64,000 bases of DNA, from contig OZ245942.1 of NCBI GenBank assembly GCA_965230065.1, forward strand, positions 4,340,001-4,404,000, given 5' to 3'. Position 1 is the first letter of the stretch. Each line of letters starts with the position of its first letter. Of this stretch, positions 37,401 through 44,247 are shown one piece after another. The position numbers and the translations under genes are program-made. Below the pieces are notes generated by a model, which saw only the letters and a list, made by a program, of their open reading frames with translations, had not been told where the DNA came from and searched no databases. This DNA is from G965230065 sp965230065 (GTDB lineage Bacteria; Bacteroidota; Bacteroidia; Cytophagales; Cyclobacteriaceae).

Positions 37401-37802
37401 ATTTGCCAGTATGTCTTTTTCTAATACCCTGTATTCACCATTTCTCATTTTAGATACATGAATACTTTCGTTAATGCGTTTGAATTTGAGGCGGTAGTCC
37501 TTGGATAAACTCATGAGTATCTTCCCGAGCGACTCATGCCTCGCATGAATTCTGGCGTGCTTGTGTTCGTTGATACGTACGTGATTGTACGAAAACCGGA
37601 AATCAGTAGCATTTTCAACGGCTTTGAATACGTCAGCCAAAGATCCTTCAACTTCAAGTGTAATGTAAATGTCGTTGATGCTTTGGCGTTGTGCATTGGT
37701 ATGACTTGCTAAAAGTAAACTATAGCAAATACATTGAATAAATACTCCTATGATCATATATCCAGACATGATCAAAATTTTCTTGGTAAGGTGATTTTTC
37801 AT
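34419..37802 (-). CDS. SusC/RagA TonB-linked outer-membrane receptor with N-terminal STN signalling domain
   Basis: A 1127-residue TonB-dependent transporter. After a signal/anchor segment (about residues 8-35) comes an STN domain (about 45-115, GSLADVFKAVENATDFRFSY), then a carboxypeptidase-like domain (GTSHGTVTDINGRYTIEV), the plug starting at VVVGYGIQEKRDVTAAISS with DPLYVIDGIP and IEVLKDAAASAIYGSRGANG, and the 22-strand barrel ending in LVGINLQF. STN-carrying receptors signal to an anti-sigma factor, and the sigma-FecR pair sits directly upstream, so this receptor is likely both transporter and sensor. Confidence 0.95.
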   Translation of the reverse strand: MKNHLTKKILIMSGYMIIGVFIQCICYSLLLASHTNAQRQSINDIYITLEVEGSLADVFKAVENATDFRFSYNHVRINEHKHARIHARHESLGKILMSLSKDYRLKFKRINESIHVSKMRNGEYRVLEKDILANVITVSGTVTSVGDNETLPGVNVIVKGTSHGTVTDINGRYTIEVPSSEAILVFSSIGFMLQEVEVGNQTTIDVSMQQDVTELGEVIVVGYGIQEKRDVTAAISSLDEEAIKNIPVASSVQAMQGQVAGVDVMSTGGRPGQNPSVRIRGRRSITASNDPLYVIDGIPQTSSTSAIFDINPQDIASIEVLKDAAASAIYGSRGANGVILITTKRGTEGRTIVSYDGYYGISSVIKQTDMMNAAEFADLKRESKRTDPVTNQLTWDGEILPDEEVFLDPVELASLAQDPIRSTDYQDMVLDNGFQTNHQLGVRGGNEKTQFNVSLGYFKEQGIISSMDYERITGRINLDHKINNIFKVGMSTLTSFSIQNWGSNAVMGEALGNNPLGVPYDDEGNLIFLPTNDGIRTNPLNELVQDAYVDERRFTRIFSPVYLEANIIEGLKYKATFGPDVRFYRRGEFRSSQTNDNRGGPADAGIENTQDIGYTLENLLTWDKSFANIHDVKVTLLQSIQSLRNERHKSEVLNLPYESQEFYNIGSAEVKGNLESSLSEWSLASFMGRVNYEIAGKYLFQATLRADGSSRLAEDRKWAYFPGLSAGWRIIDEDFMSDINVLNELKLRASYGEVGNTSVDPYQTYGGLGRTVYSFDENPGFGYRLDKVPNANLGWEVSKTFDIGVDFSFFNTRLSGSFDWYRTNTENLLLNRNLPLTSGYENILQNVGATQTKGVELALNSTLIDQPNGFRWNVNFNISHYKEEITELALKDENGNTIDDIGNKWFIGEPIKVFFDYKKIGIWQADEVTLAKEMEDKVPGEIKLADLDDDGIITPDDRTILGSDVPNVFGGITNSFEYRGFDFSFFFYYRLGHMILSNFHQGNNTLQARYNNLDVDYWTIDNPTNAYPRPKQNQERPLNGSTLTYFDGSYVKLRNITLGYTLPASAASKVGMSSLRVYASAQNPWFWSEYDSYDPEVGDPDNTDVGAISSSVVPSSRLILVGINLQF

Positions 37803-37840
37803 AAATTTGAGTAGTTTTTTAAATAATACATTTCAACTAA

Positions 37841-37918
37841 TCCCAGGCTTGGGAGCCGCAAACTCCTCCCGTGGGATTGCATGAAATCAAGACCGTGATG
37901 CCGCAAACATCCGGTCTT
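37841..37918 (-). promoter_or_regulatory. susC leader with hairpins bearing an identical TTTGCGG loop
   Basis: On the minus strand the 148-bp fecR-susC gap holds two stem-loops. Stem 1 (37889-37918) has arms of 7 and 4 bp with a bulge and loop TTTGCGG. Stem 2 (37852-37866) is GGAG-TTTGCGG-CTCC with the same seven-base loop. A third stem (TCCCA-AGCC-TGGGA, 37841-37854) shares bases with stem 2, so they are mutually exclusive. The copies of the loop and the competing stems look like a regulatory leader; function is inferred. Confidence 0.5.
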
Positions 37919-37950
37919 TTTTTGGTCAGGTCAGTAAAATGGTTGCATGG

Positions 37951-38997
37951 TCATTGGTATTTAGGTTTAAAAATTTTTACTTTTTTCTCTTCTATTGCAA
38001 ATGAAAACCCGGAAGTATAGCCAATACCTTCCAGTACATTGCGAAGCGTTTCGTTATGAAATTCTCCGCTGTAAGGTTCATTGAGTAAAATGGAATTGTC
38101 AACGTCAATATGAACATCATACCACACTTCAAGTGTACTAAATACTTTGCGAAGTGCTATTTCATCGAAGTAGAGGATGTTGTCTTTCCAGCCTATTTCT
38201 TTCTTTTTATCATATAGTTGAGTTCTCAGGCTTTTTTCACCCTTTTTATATACTGCCATTTGCTCAGGGTCTACCAAAGAAGAGAGGCCGTTTTTAGTAA
38301 TTACTTTTACCAATCCGCTTACCACGGCTACCTTATTTACTGCTTCTGCCCGGTATGCCCTGATATTAAAAGAGGTTCCTAAAACCTGTGTTTCAATTTC
38401 CCTGGTACTGATTACAAATGGCTTGGTAACATTTCTTTTTATCTCAAAGAAAGCTTCACCTTCCAAAAATACTTTCCGGGAATTACCTTCAAACCTTTCG
38501 GGATACCTAAGCTTGCTACCAGCATTCAGTTTCACGACGCTACTATCGGGCAGTACAAAAGAATACTTTGAACCTAAGGGCGTTTCTTTTTCAACAAATT
38601 GCATTGGGAAGGTATACGCTTTCTCCGGTTTTTGTTCAGTATGGTAGTGGATTAGGGTAGTGCTCAGAAATACCAAAGACAGAATGGCTGCTACTGACCA
38701 CCAGATTGCCTTGGATTTGGTTCGCCACTGATCTTGCCGGATAATATCCTGTTGTTGTTTGTATCTGATAGTTTGTTCAAACAGACGGGTATATTGTGTA
38801 TTGCTGATCTCATATTTGTCTTTATACTCTAGGTGCTGTATAAACATTCTTGCTGATTGAATCACAGCTTTCTTTTCAGGATAAGTAGCGAGCCAATTCT
38901 GCCAAAAATGATTGGTTTCCGGATCGGGGTGCAATACCCATCGGATGAAGAAATCATCTTTCAGGAAATCATGTAGGGAATATTCTTCGTAAGGCAT
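37951..38997 (-). CDS. FecR family anti-sigma factor
   Basis: A 348-residue inner-membrane regulator. A cytoplasmic N-terminal part (about 1-95) binds the sigma factor; a transmembrane helix (IWWSVAAILSLVFLSTTLI) follows, and the periplasmic FecR domain shows GSKYSFVLPDSSVVKLNAGS and FEIKRNVTKPFVI. The C-terminal DUF4974-like part (LRKVFSTLEVWYDVHIDVD) is the region thought to contact the STN domain of the receptor. It lies between sigma factor and SusC in the order expected for transmembrane signalling. Confidence 0.93.
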   Translation of the reverse strand: MPYEEYSLHDFLKDDFFIRWVLHPDPETNHFWQNWLATYPEKKAVIQSARMFIQHLEYKDKYEISNTQYTRLFEQTIRYKQQQDIIRQDQWRTKSKAIWWSVAAILSLVFLSTTLIHYHTEQKPEKAYTFPMQFVEKETPLGSKYSFVLPDSSVVKLNAGSKLRYPERFEGNSRKVFLEGEAFFEIKRNVTKPFVISTREIETQVLGTSFNIRAYRAEAVNKVAVVSGLVKVITKNGLSSLVDPEQMAVYKKGEKSLRTQLYDKKKEIGWKDNILYFDEIALRKVFSTLEVWYDVHIDVDNSILLNEPYSGEFHNETLRNVLEGIGYTSGFSFAIEEKKVKIFKPKYQ

Positions 38998-39209
38998 AGG
39001 GTTGTGCTTGTCTTACTTTAAAAGACAAATGCTATCAAAATGTACATGGTTAAATATGCTTTTTACATTTTGATCAGAAAATAAGGAGTGATTTTGAGTG
39101 AATTATATTATTTTGAGGGGAAAAGTAAAAAAGTGTTAATGAAATTTGAGAAAGTTGTTGCTTCTTAAAGCTTAAAGCATTGTATTACGCAATTAAATAT
39201 TATTACTTT

Positions 39210-39887
39210 TTAAACAAGTTGCACCAATATATCCAGGAATAGCGTACTGAGAATAATTAAGTCGTCCTTGATAGCATCAAGGATATTTCTCAATGAGTCG
39301 ATGGCCCGGTATACCAAAGCTCTGGCAGAACGTATCTTTCCTATATTCATCACTTCGGCAATTTCAGCATAGCTTAGTTCTTCGAAAAAGTATAATACTA
39401 TAGCTTCCCGTTGTCTTTCAGAAAGGGTATTACAGGCCCGCTCCAGCAATTCAATTTGTTCCTCAGAGCAATGCTCAAAAGATTTGTGTTTGTCTTTGAG
39501 AAAGCTGAGTTTGAAGTGCCCCTCAGTGAGGTTTTCTCTGACTATTTTTGATTCTCCTTTCCGGTGCCGAATGAGCCGACGGCGCAGGCTGGCATAGAGA
39601 TAGTTTTTTACAGAGGTAGTTTTACTAAGCTTTTGGCGGGTGCGGATGAGTTCATAGAAAAGATCCTGAATACAGTCGCAAACTATTTCATCATCATTCA
39701 AGATCTGTCTTCCATAATTATACAGTTTACCTACATAATTTCGGTAAATTGATGCAAGTGCTATGTCACTGCCTTTTAAAAACTCATTCCAAACGAGGGC
39801 TTCTTCTTTAAGATTCAGCTCATCATTTTTGTCTGATTTTCTTTCAGCCGAATTGATAGGGGATAATAGGAAACGCCCAGCACTCAT
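39210..39887 (-). CDS. ECF RNA polymerase sigma factor
   Basis: A 225-residue extracytoplasmic function sigma factor. Region 2 (about residues 40-100) includes IYRNYVGKLYNYGRQIL and DCIQDLFYELI; region 4 (about 145-200) has LSERQREAIVLYFFEELS and YAEIAEVMNIG. After region 4 comes a hydrophobic tail (LIILSTLFLDILVQLV). It is 212 bp upstream of fecR and likely directs transcription of the SusCD genes once released. Confidence 0.93.
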   Translation of the reverse strand: MSAGRFLLSPINSAERKSDKNDELNLKEEALVWNEFLKGSDIALASIYRNYVGKLYNYGRQILNDDEIVCDCIQDLFYELIRTRQKLSKTTSVKNYLYASLRRRLIRHRKGESKIVRENLTEGHFKLSFLKDKHKSFEHCSEEQIELLERACNTLSERQREAIVLYFFEELSYAEIAEVMNIGKIRSARALVYRAIDSLRNILDAIKDDLIILSTLFLDILVQLV

Positions 39888-40100
39888 ATTTGATAAGTTA
39901 AAGTAATATTCTCTGATTTACTATATTCACATTTGTTTTCAGTGAATTATTCATGGCTTGCACTCCAAATTAATGGCAGGGCGTTCAGGCTGTGACATTG
40001 TTATTAAATTAAAGAAGACTTACCGAATTAAAGATAAAATTCCTGAAACAACAAATTTTCCTATCTTTGAAGCATTTTATATTAATGACAGGCAGCATTT

Positions 40101-40535
40101 ATGCAAGATGATTTGTACAGTGAGTATTCTTTTCTGTTAGACAAAACCTCCAGAAGGATTAAACAATACGCCCAGAAAAAGTTCAACGAGTTCAATTTTG
40201 GGGTAACGGTAGACCAGTGGATTATCCTGAAACAGTTGTACCAAAACTGCGACATGTACCAGGGCGAACTGGCTGAGGTTACCTTCAAGGGAACGCCTAC
40301 CCTTACCCGAATTGTTGACCTGCTTTGTGAAAAAGGGCTGACTGAACGGGAAATGGATATTACTGATCGCAGGAAGTTTAAAGTAAACCTCACCCTGAAA
40401 GGGCATCAGAAAGTGGAAGAAATGATGCCCAAAGTGAGCCGGATACGAAAGGCTGCCTGGGCCAACCTGGAGCACAATGACTTCAAACATTTTAAATATG
40501 TTTTAGAGACTATCTATAAAAATTTGGAGGTATAA
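40101..40535 (+). CDS. MarR family transcriptional regulator
   Basis: A 144-residue winged-helix regulator of MarR type. The DNA-binding region (about residues 33-100) shows VTVDQWIILKQLYQN, the recognition helix with GTPTLTRIVDLLCEKG, and the wing EREMDITDRRKFKVNLT. Outer helices form the dimer interface. It lies 99 bp upstream of the ferredoxin reductase gene on the same strand, so it may control that pair; no palindrome between them was recognised. Ligand unknown. Confidence 0.9.
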   Translation: MQDDLYSEYSFLLDKTSRRIKQYAQKKFNEFNFGVTVDQWIILKQLYQNCDMYQGELAEVTFKGTPTLTRIVDLLCEKGLTEREMDITDRRKFKVNLTLKGHQKVEEMMPKVSRIRKAAWANLEHNDFKHFKYVLETIYKNLEV

Positions 40536-40634
40536 AATTTTTTCCAAAATTAATTGCCATGATAATTATTATTATGGTAAACAAATACTACTTTCGTACG
40601 TACATTGTTACTGATACATCATAAATTGAACATC

Positions 40635-41663
40635 ATGATAAACGTACCAGACACTTTTCCAGTCAAAACGGACATTTGCATTATCGGGGCAGGCCCCGTT
40701 GGGTTATTCGCAGTATTTGAAGCAGGCTTGCTGAAAATGCGATGTCATGTGATGGATGCGTTGCCGCAAATTGGTGGGCAGTTGTCTGAGATATATCCCA
40801 AAAAACCCATTTACGATATTCCGGGTTATCCTGAAATTATGGCGCAAGACCTGGTAGACAACCTGACACAGCAAATCGCACCGTTTTCCCCTACTTTTAC
40901 CTTAGGCGAAAGGGTAGAACAATTGGAAAAACTGGAAGATGGCTCATTTCGGCTGACGACTAACGAGCATACGGAAGTACAATGTAAAGTAATCGTAATT
41001 GCCGGAGGGCTGGGTTGTTTTGAACCCCGAAAGCCTGCTATTCCCAACCTGGAAACCTACGAAGGAAAAGGGGTGAACTACATCATCAAAAACCCGGAGC
41101 AGTACCGTGGAAAGCGTGTTGTTATTGCCGGAGGGGGCGATTCTGCCCTGGATTGGGCCATGTACCTGGCCGATCTGGCTGCTGAGCTTACCCTGGTACA
41201 CAGGGGCAGTGCCTTTCGGGGCGCGCCCGATTCTGCACAAAAAGTGTTGGATTTGGCCGGAAAGGGCAAAATCAACCTGCGGCTTACGGCTAACATCACC
41301 GGCATTTCGGGGAATGGAAAGCTGGAATCTTGTGAAATCACGGATAATGAGAAAGTGGTAGACAATGTATCTACCGATTATTTCATTCCACTGTTTGGGC
41401 TGAGCCCAAAACTGGGGCCTTTGGCAAATTGGGGATTGAACCTGGATAAGAATGCCATCAAAGTAAATACATCGGACTATTCTACCAACATTCCGGGTAT
41501 CTATGCCATTGGTGATATCAATACCTATCCTAACAAACTGAAACTGATTTTGTGCGGTTTTCATGAGGCTGCACTCATGTCGCACTCGGCTTTCAAATAC
41601 ATATATCCCGACAAAAAAGCCTCTTTGAAATACACTACCGTAAACGGAATTCAAAAATTTTAA
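40635..41663 (+). CDS. Ferredoxin-NADP reductase, thioredoxin-reductase type
   Basis: A 342-residue FAD/NAD(P)-binding flavoprotein like the TrxR-type FNRs of Gram-positives and Bacteroidota. The FAD site is ICIIGAGPVGLFAVFEAG; the NADP site is VVIAGGGDSALDWAMYLA; GIYAIGDINTY near the C-terminus is the second FAD motif. The redox-active CxxC of true thioredoxin reductase is absent from the mid region. I chose ATG 40635; a non-ATG codon 30 bp earlier is unlikely. The ferredoxin gene follows after 2 bp, so this is its probable electron partner. Confidence 0.92.
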   Translation: MINVPDTFPVKTDICIIGAGPVGLFAVFEAGLLKMRCHVMDALPQIGGQLSEIYPKKPIYDIPGYPEIMAQDLVDNLTQQIAPFSPTFTLGERVEQLEKLEDGSFRLTTNEHTEVQCKVIVIAGGLGCFEPRKPAIPNLETYEGKGVNYIIKNPEQYRGKRVVIAGGGDSALDWAMYLADLAAELTLVHRGSAFRGAPDSAQKVLDLAGKGKINLRLTANITGISGNGKLESCEITDNEKVVDNVSTDYFIPLFGLSPKLGPLANWGLNLDKNAIKVNTSDYSTNIPGIYAIGDINTYPNKLKLILCGFHEAALMSHSAFKYIYPDKKASLKYTTVNGIQKF

Positions 41664-41665
41664 CG

Positions 41666-41980
41666 ATGATAAAAATTAATGTTGAAGATACCCTGGGCAA
41701 CCGTAACGCTATTGAAGTGCCCACTGATATGTCGCTTAATCTGATGGAAGTGCTCAAAGCTTCAGAATATCCGGTAGAAGCCACCTGCGGGGGCATGGCA
41801 TTGTGTGCTACCTGCCATGTGGAAGTAGTGGAAGGTGAAAACCACAAAGAACCTACCGATGCCGAAATAGATATGCTGGATACTTTGCCAACTGTGACTT
41901 CTTGCAGCAGGCTGGCCTGTCAAATGCACCTGAAAGATGATATGCATGGCCTGGTAGTGCGCCTGGTAGAAGATGCTTAA
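41666..41980 (+). CDS. [2Fe-2S] ferredoxin, adrenodoxin type
   Basis: A 104-residue ferredoxin. The cluster ligands are three Cys in CGGMALCATC and a fourth in SCSRLACQM; spacing C-x5-C-x2-C matches the vertebrate-type/adrenodoxin family rather than plant type. It is 2 bp downstream of the ferredoxin reductase, so the two form an electron-transfer module. The acceptor (for example a P450, hydroxylase or Fe-S assembly) is not visible nearby. Confidence 0.93.
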   Translation: MIKINVEDTLGNRNAIEVPTDMSLNLMEVLKASEYPVEATCGGMALCATCHVEVVEGENHKEPTDAEIDMLDTLPTVTSCSRLACQMHLKDDMHGLVVRLVEDA

Positions 41981-42080
41981 ACAGTAAGCAGCCTCAGTAG
42001 CAGTAAGCAGGCATTGAATGTAACTACTGCTTTCAGTTTTAAGCCTTAGAGAACAGTAACTCTTTTTTATAGTAGAAAGC

Positions 42081-42124
42081 AAGTCCGTTGTTCGTCAATA
42101 TTTTTGATGGAGGCGGACTTTTTA
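42081..42124 (+). terminator. Rho-independent terminator after the ferredoxin gene
   Basis: Stem AAGTCCG (42081-42087) pairs with CGGACTT (42114-42120), enclosing a nested TCAA/TTGA stem, and is followed by a T run. It lies about 100 bp beyond the ferredoxin stop. Confidence 0.75.
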
Positions 42125-42202
42125 TATTCATATTCTTTTCATTGTTTTGGGAAACCATAAAGCCATTATTTGTACAACTTGGCAGCATTTACCCAAAACC
42201 CA

Positions 42203-43474
42203 ATGAAAATCAACCTGAATTCCCGCAGAAATTTCCTGAAAACATCTTGTATAGGTGCATTGGTTCCTTCTGCTTTAGGCTCATATAATTCACCCGGTAA
42301 CCCTCTGGGAAATATCCCCTTTCCAAAAGATGACAAGCTTTTGGTAACCAACCTCAAAGTACATATTGTGAAGGTAAATCAGCGGGGTGTTTGGGTTTTT
42401 ATTGAGCTTTTTACCAACAAAGGAATCACCGGGGTGGGAGAGGCCTCCCATGGCGCACCCAGCACTGCGGAAGGGCTGCGGACCATACAAAAAGAGTTGT
42501 CCACATTTTTTGAAATGGTAAAAGGAGAGCCATCTTTTGCCGTTGAGCAATACCGGCAACGGGGTTGGAAGAGGGCGGCACAAGGCATGGCCGAACGTAC
42601 TGCCTTCAGTGCCATAGAACAGGCCCTGTGGGATATCAATGGGAAAGCCCTGGGCGTGCCTGTGCACCAAATGCTGGGCGGAAAGCTAAGGGAAAGGATG
42701 AAAGCGTATGCCAATATTAACCGGGCAACGAACGAGAAAGATGCGAATGGAAGACGCACGGCTGCCGCTTTTCAGAAAAATGCCGAGCGGGCTTTGGAAA
42801 AGGGCTTCAAAGCTATTAAAATGGCCCCATTTGATGAAATGAAAGCTTTACCTTCCACACCCCAACAAATCGAAGCGGATATTGATCATGCCATTCATTG
42901 CCTGGAAGCGGTACGAAAAACCATTGGCAATGATGTTGATTTGCTGGTGGATGTTCACAGTCATTTGAACCAGGAGCTGGGTATTGCAGTGGCCGAAAGG
43001 GTAAAACCGCTCAACCTGTTTTGGTTTGAAGAACCTGTTGATCCGGAGAAGTTTGCAGAAGAAACCAGAGTCATTACTTCAGCAACCTCAACCACTACAG
43101 CCGGAGGGGAATGGCTTTTTGGAAGGGAGGGATTTGTACCCCTCATTTTCCCGAAAGCCCTGGATATTCTGATGCCCGATGTGAAATTCTGCGGGGGCAT
43201 TCAGGAATTAAAGTATATATCGGTATTGGCAGAAACGGCCGGGTTGCAAATCGCGCCCCATAACCCGAGCGGGCCGGTAGCGACGGCTGCCAGTGTGCAT
43301 GCGGTAGCGGGCATTCCCAATTTTGCAATCCTGGAGATGGCGTATGGAGAAGTACCCTGGCGAAGCAGCCTGATAAACCCGGCTGAAGAATTTACCAATG
43401 GTTATATTAAGGTTCCCGATGAACCGGGACTGGGCTTCCAACTCAATATGGCCGAAATAAGAAAACATAGCTGA
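42203..43474 (+). CDS. Tat-exported enolase superfamily protein (mandelate racemase/muconate lactonizing type)
   Basis: A 423-residue protein with a twin-arginine signal (SRRNFLKTSCIGALVP), so it is folded in the cytoplasm and exported. The capping domain (about 45-175) precedes a TIM barrel with the metal-ligand segments DLLVDVHSHL, FWFEEPVDP and TAGGEWLFG, where the acidic residues bind magnesium. The catalytic His-Asp or Lys pair was not assigned with certainty. The start is ATG 42203. Enolase superfamily members at this position often handle sugar acids; substrate unknown. No neighbour clarifies it. Confidence 0.85.
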   Translation: MKINLNSRRNFLKTSCIGALVPSALGSYNSPGNPLGNIPFPKDDKLLVTNLKVHIVKVNQRGVWVFIELFTNKGITGVGEASHGAPSTAEGLRTIQKELSTFFEMVKGEPSFAVEQYRQRGWKRAAQGMAERTAFSAIEQALWDINGKALGVPVHQMLGGKLRERMKAYANINRATNEKDANGRRTAAAFQKNAERALEKGFKAIKMAPFDEMKALPSTPQQIEADIDHAIHCLEAVRKTIGNDVDLLVDVHSHLNQELGIAVAERVKPLNLFWFEEPVDPEKFAEETRVITSATSTTTAGGEWLFGREGFVPLIFPKALDILMPDVKFCGGIQELKYISVLAETAGLQIAPHNPSGPVATAASVHAVAGIPNFAILEMAYGEVPWRSSLINPAEEFTNGYIKVPDEPGLGFQLNMAEIRKHS

Positions 43475-43537
43475 TTTGAAAAAAATTTAGTATACTTTGT
43501 CTGTAAATATTACTTTTTGACCTTAAACAACACAAAC

Positions 43538-44086
43538 ATGAGTATGAAAAAACAAATCTGGATAGGTATCGGTATTGCTTTGCTAATTTTTCTCGGTTAC
43601 AATGCTTATTTATATTTTAACCCTGCCAGTCCGCCCGAATCGGTTGCCTACGAAAGAAACGGGCTTACGATAGAGGTAGACTATTCCCGCCCTTATAAAA
43701 AAGACCGCTTAATTTTCGGCGCTGAAAGTGACGGGGCATTACAGCCTTATGGGCAATACTGGCGCACGGGTGCCAATGCGGCCACCGAAATAACTTTCAG
43801 CCAGGATGTGATCTTTGGAGGTGAACCCGTATCGGCAGGTACCTATTCTTTATACACCATCCCCGGTGAAGAAAACTGGACCATCGCCCTCAACAACGAA
43901 CACGGCCGTTCCGGGGCTTCCCCTCCCGATGAAGCCAACGATGTCGTACGCCTCACCGTTCCTTCAGAAACTTATGATGATGTTAAGGAGCAATTTCTGA
44001 TTGATTTTGAAGAACAAGGCCCCGTTACTTATCTTATTTTGCGTTGGGACCAGGTAAAAGTATCGGTGCCTGTACGGGCTGCTTAG
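43538..44086 (+). CDS. DUF2911 domain protein with N-terminal membrane anchor
   Basis: A 182-residue protein with a single hydrophobic anchor (IWIGIGIALLIFLGYNAYLY) followed by a periplasmic DUF2911 domain. Typical segments are EVDYSRPYKKDRLIFG, YGQYWRTGANAATEI and AGTYSLYTIPGEENW. Members are common in Bacteroidota; function is unknown. It follows the enolase-like gene by 63 bp. ATG 43538 (MSMKKQ) is used; 43544 is also possible. Confidence 0.9.
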   Translation: MSMKKQIWIGIGIALLIFLGYNAYLYFNPASPPESVAYERNGLTIEVDYSRPYKKDRLIFGAESDGALQPYGQYWRTGANAATEITFSQDVIFGGEPVSAGTYSLYTIPGEENWTIALNNEHGRSGASPPDEANDVVRLTVPSETYDDVKEQFLIDFEEQGPVTYLILRWDQVKVSVPVRAA

Positions 44087-44247
44087 TTGAAAAACATTTA
44101 TTAGTATTTTTAGGAATTTTAATTTTATATACTCAAGCATCCCAGTTGCCTATTGGTCAGTAGCTGGGAATTCTTTTTCTGAGGTATAAGATGATAGATT
44201 AGTATACAATATTATTTCTTCTCAATGCATTCTAGCATGTATTTATA

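Noticed and set aside
40944..41654. 236-codon minus-strand frame opposite ferredoxin reductase
   Set aside because: Covers a clear flavoprotein gene on the other strand and has no family signature.
44140..44169. TCCCAG/CTGGGA stem after the DUF2911 gene
   Set aside because: Six-base stem with a long loop and an interrupted T run; too weak for a terminator call.
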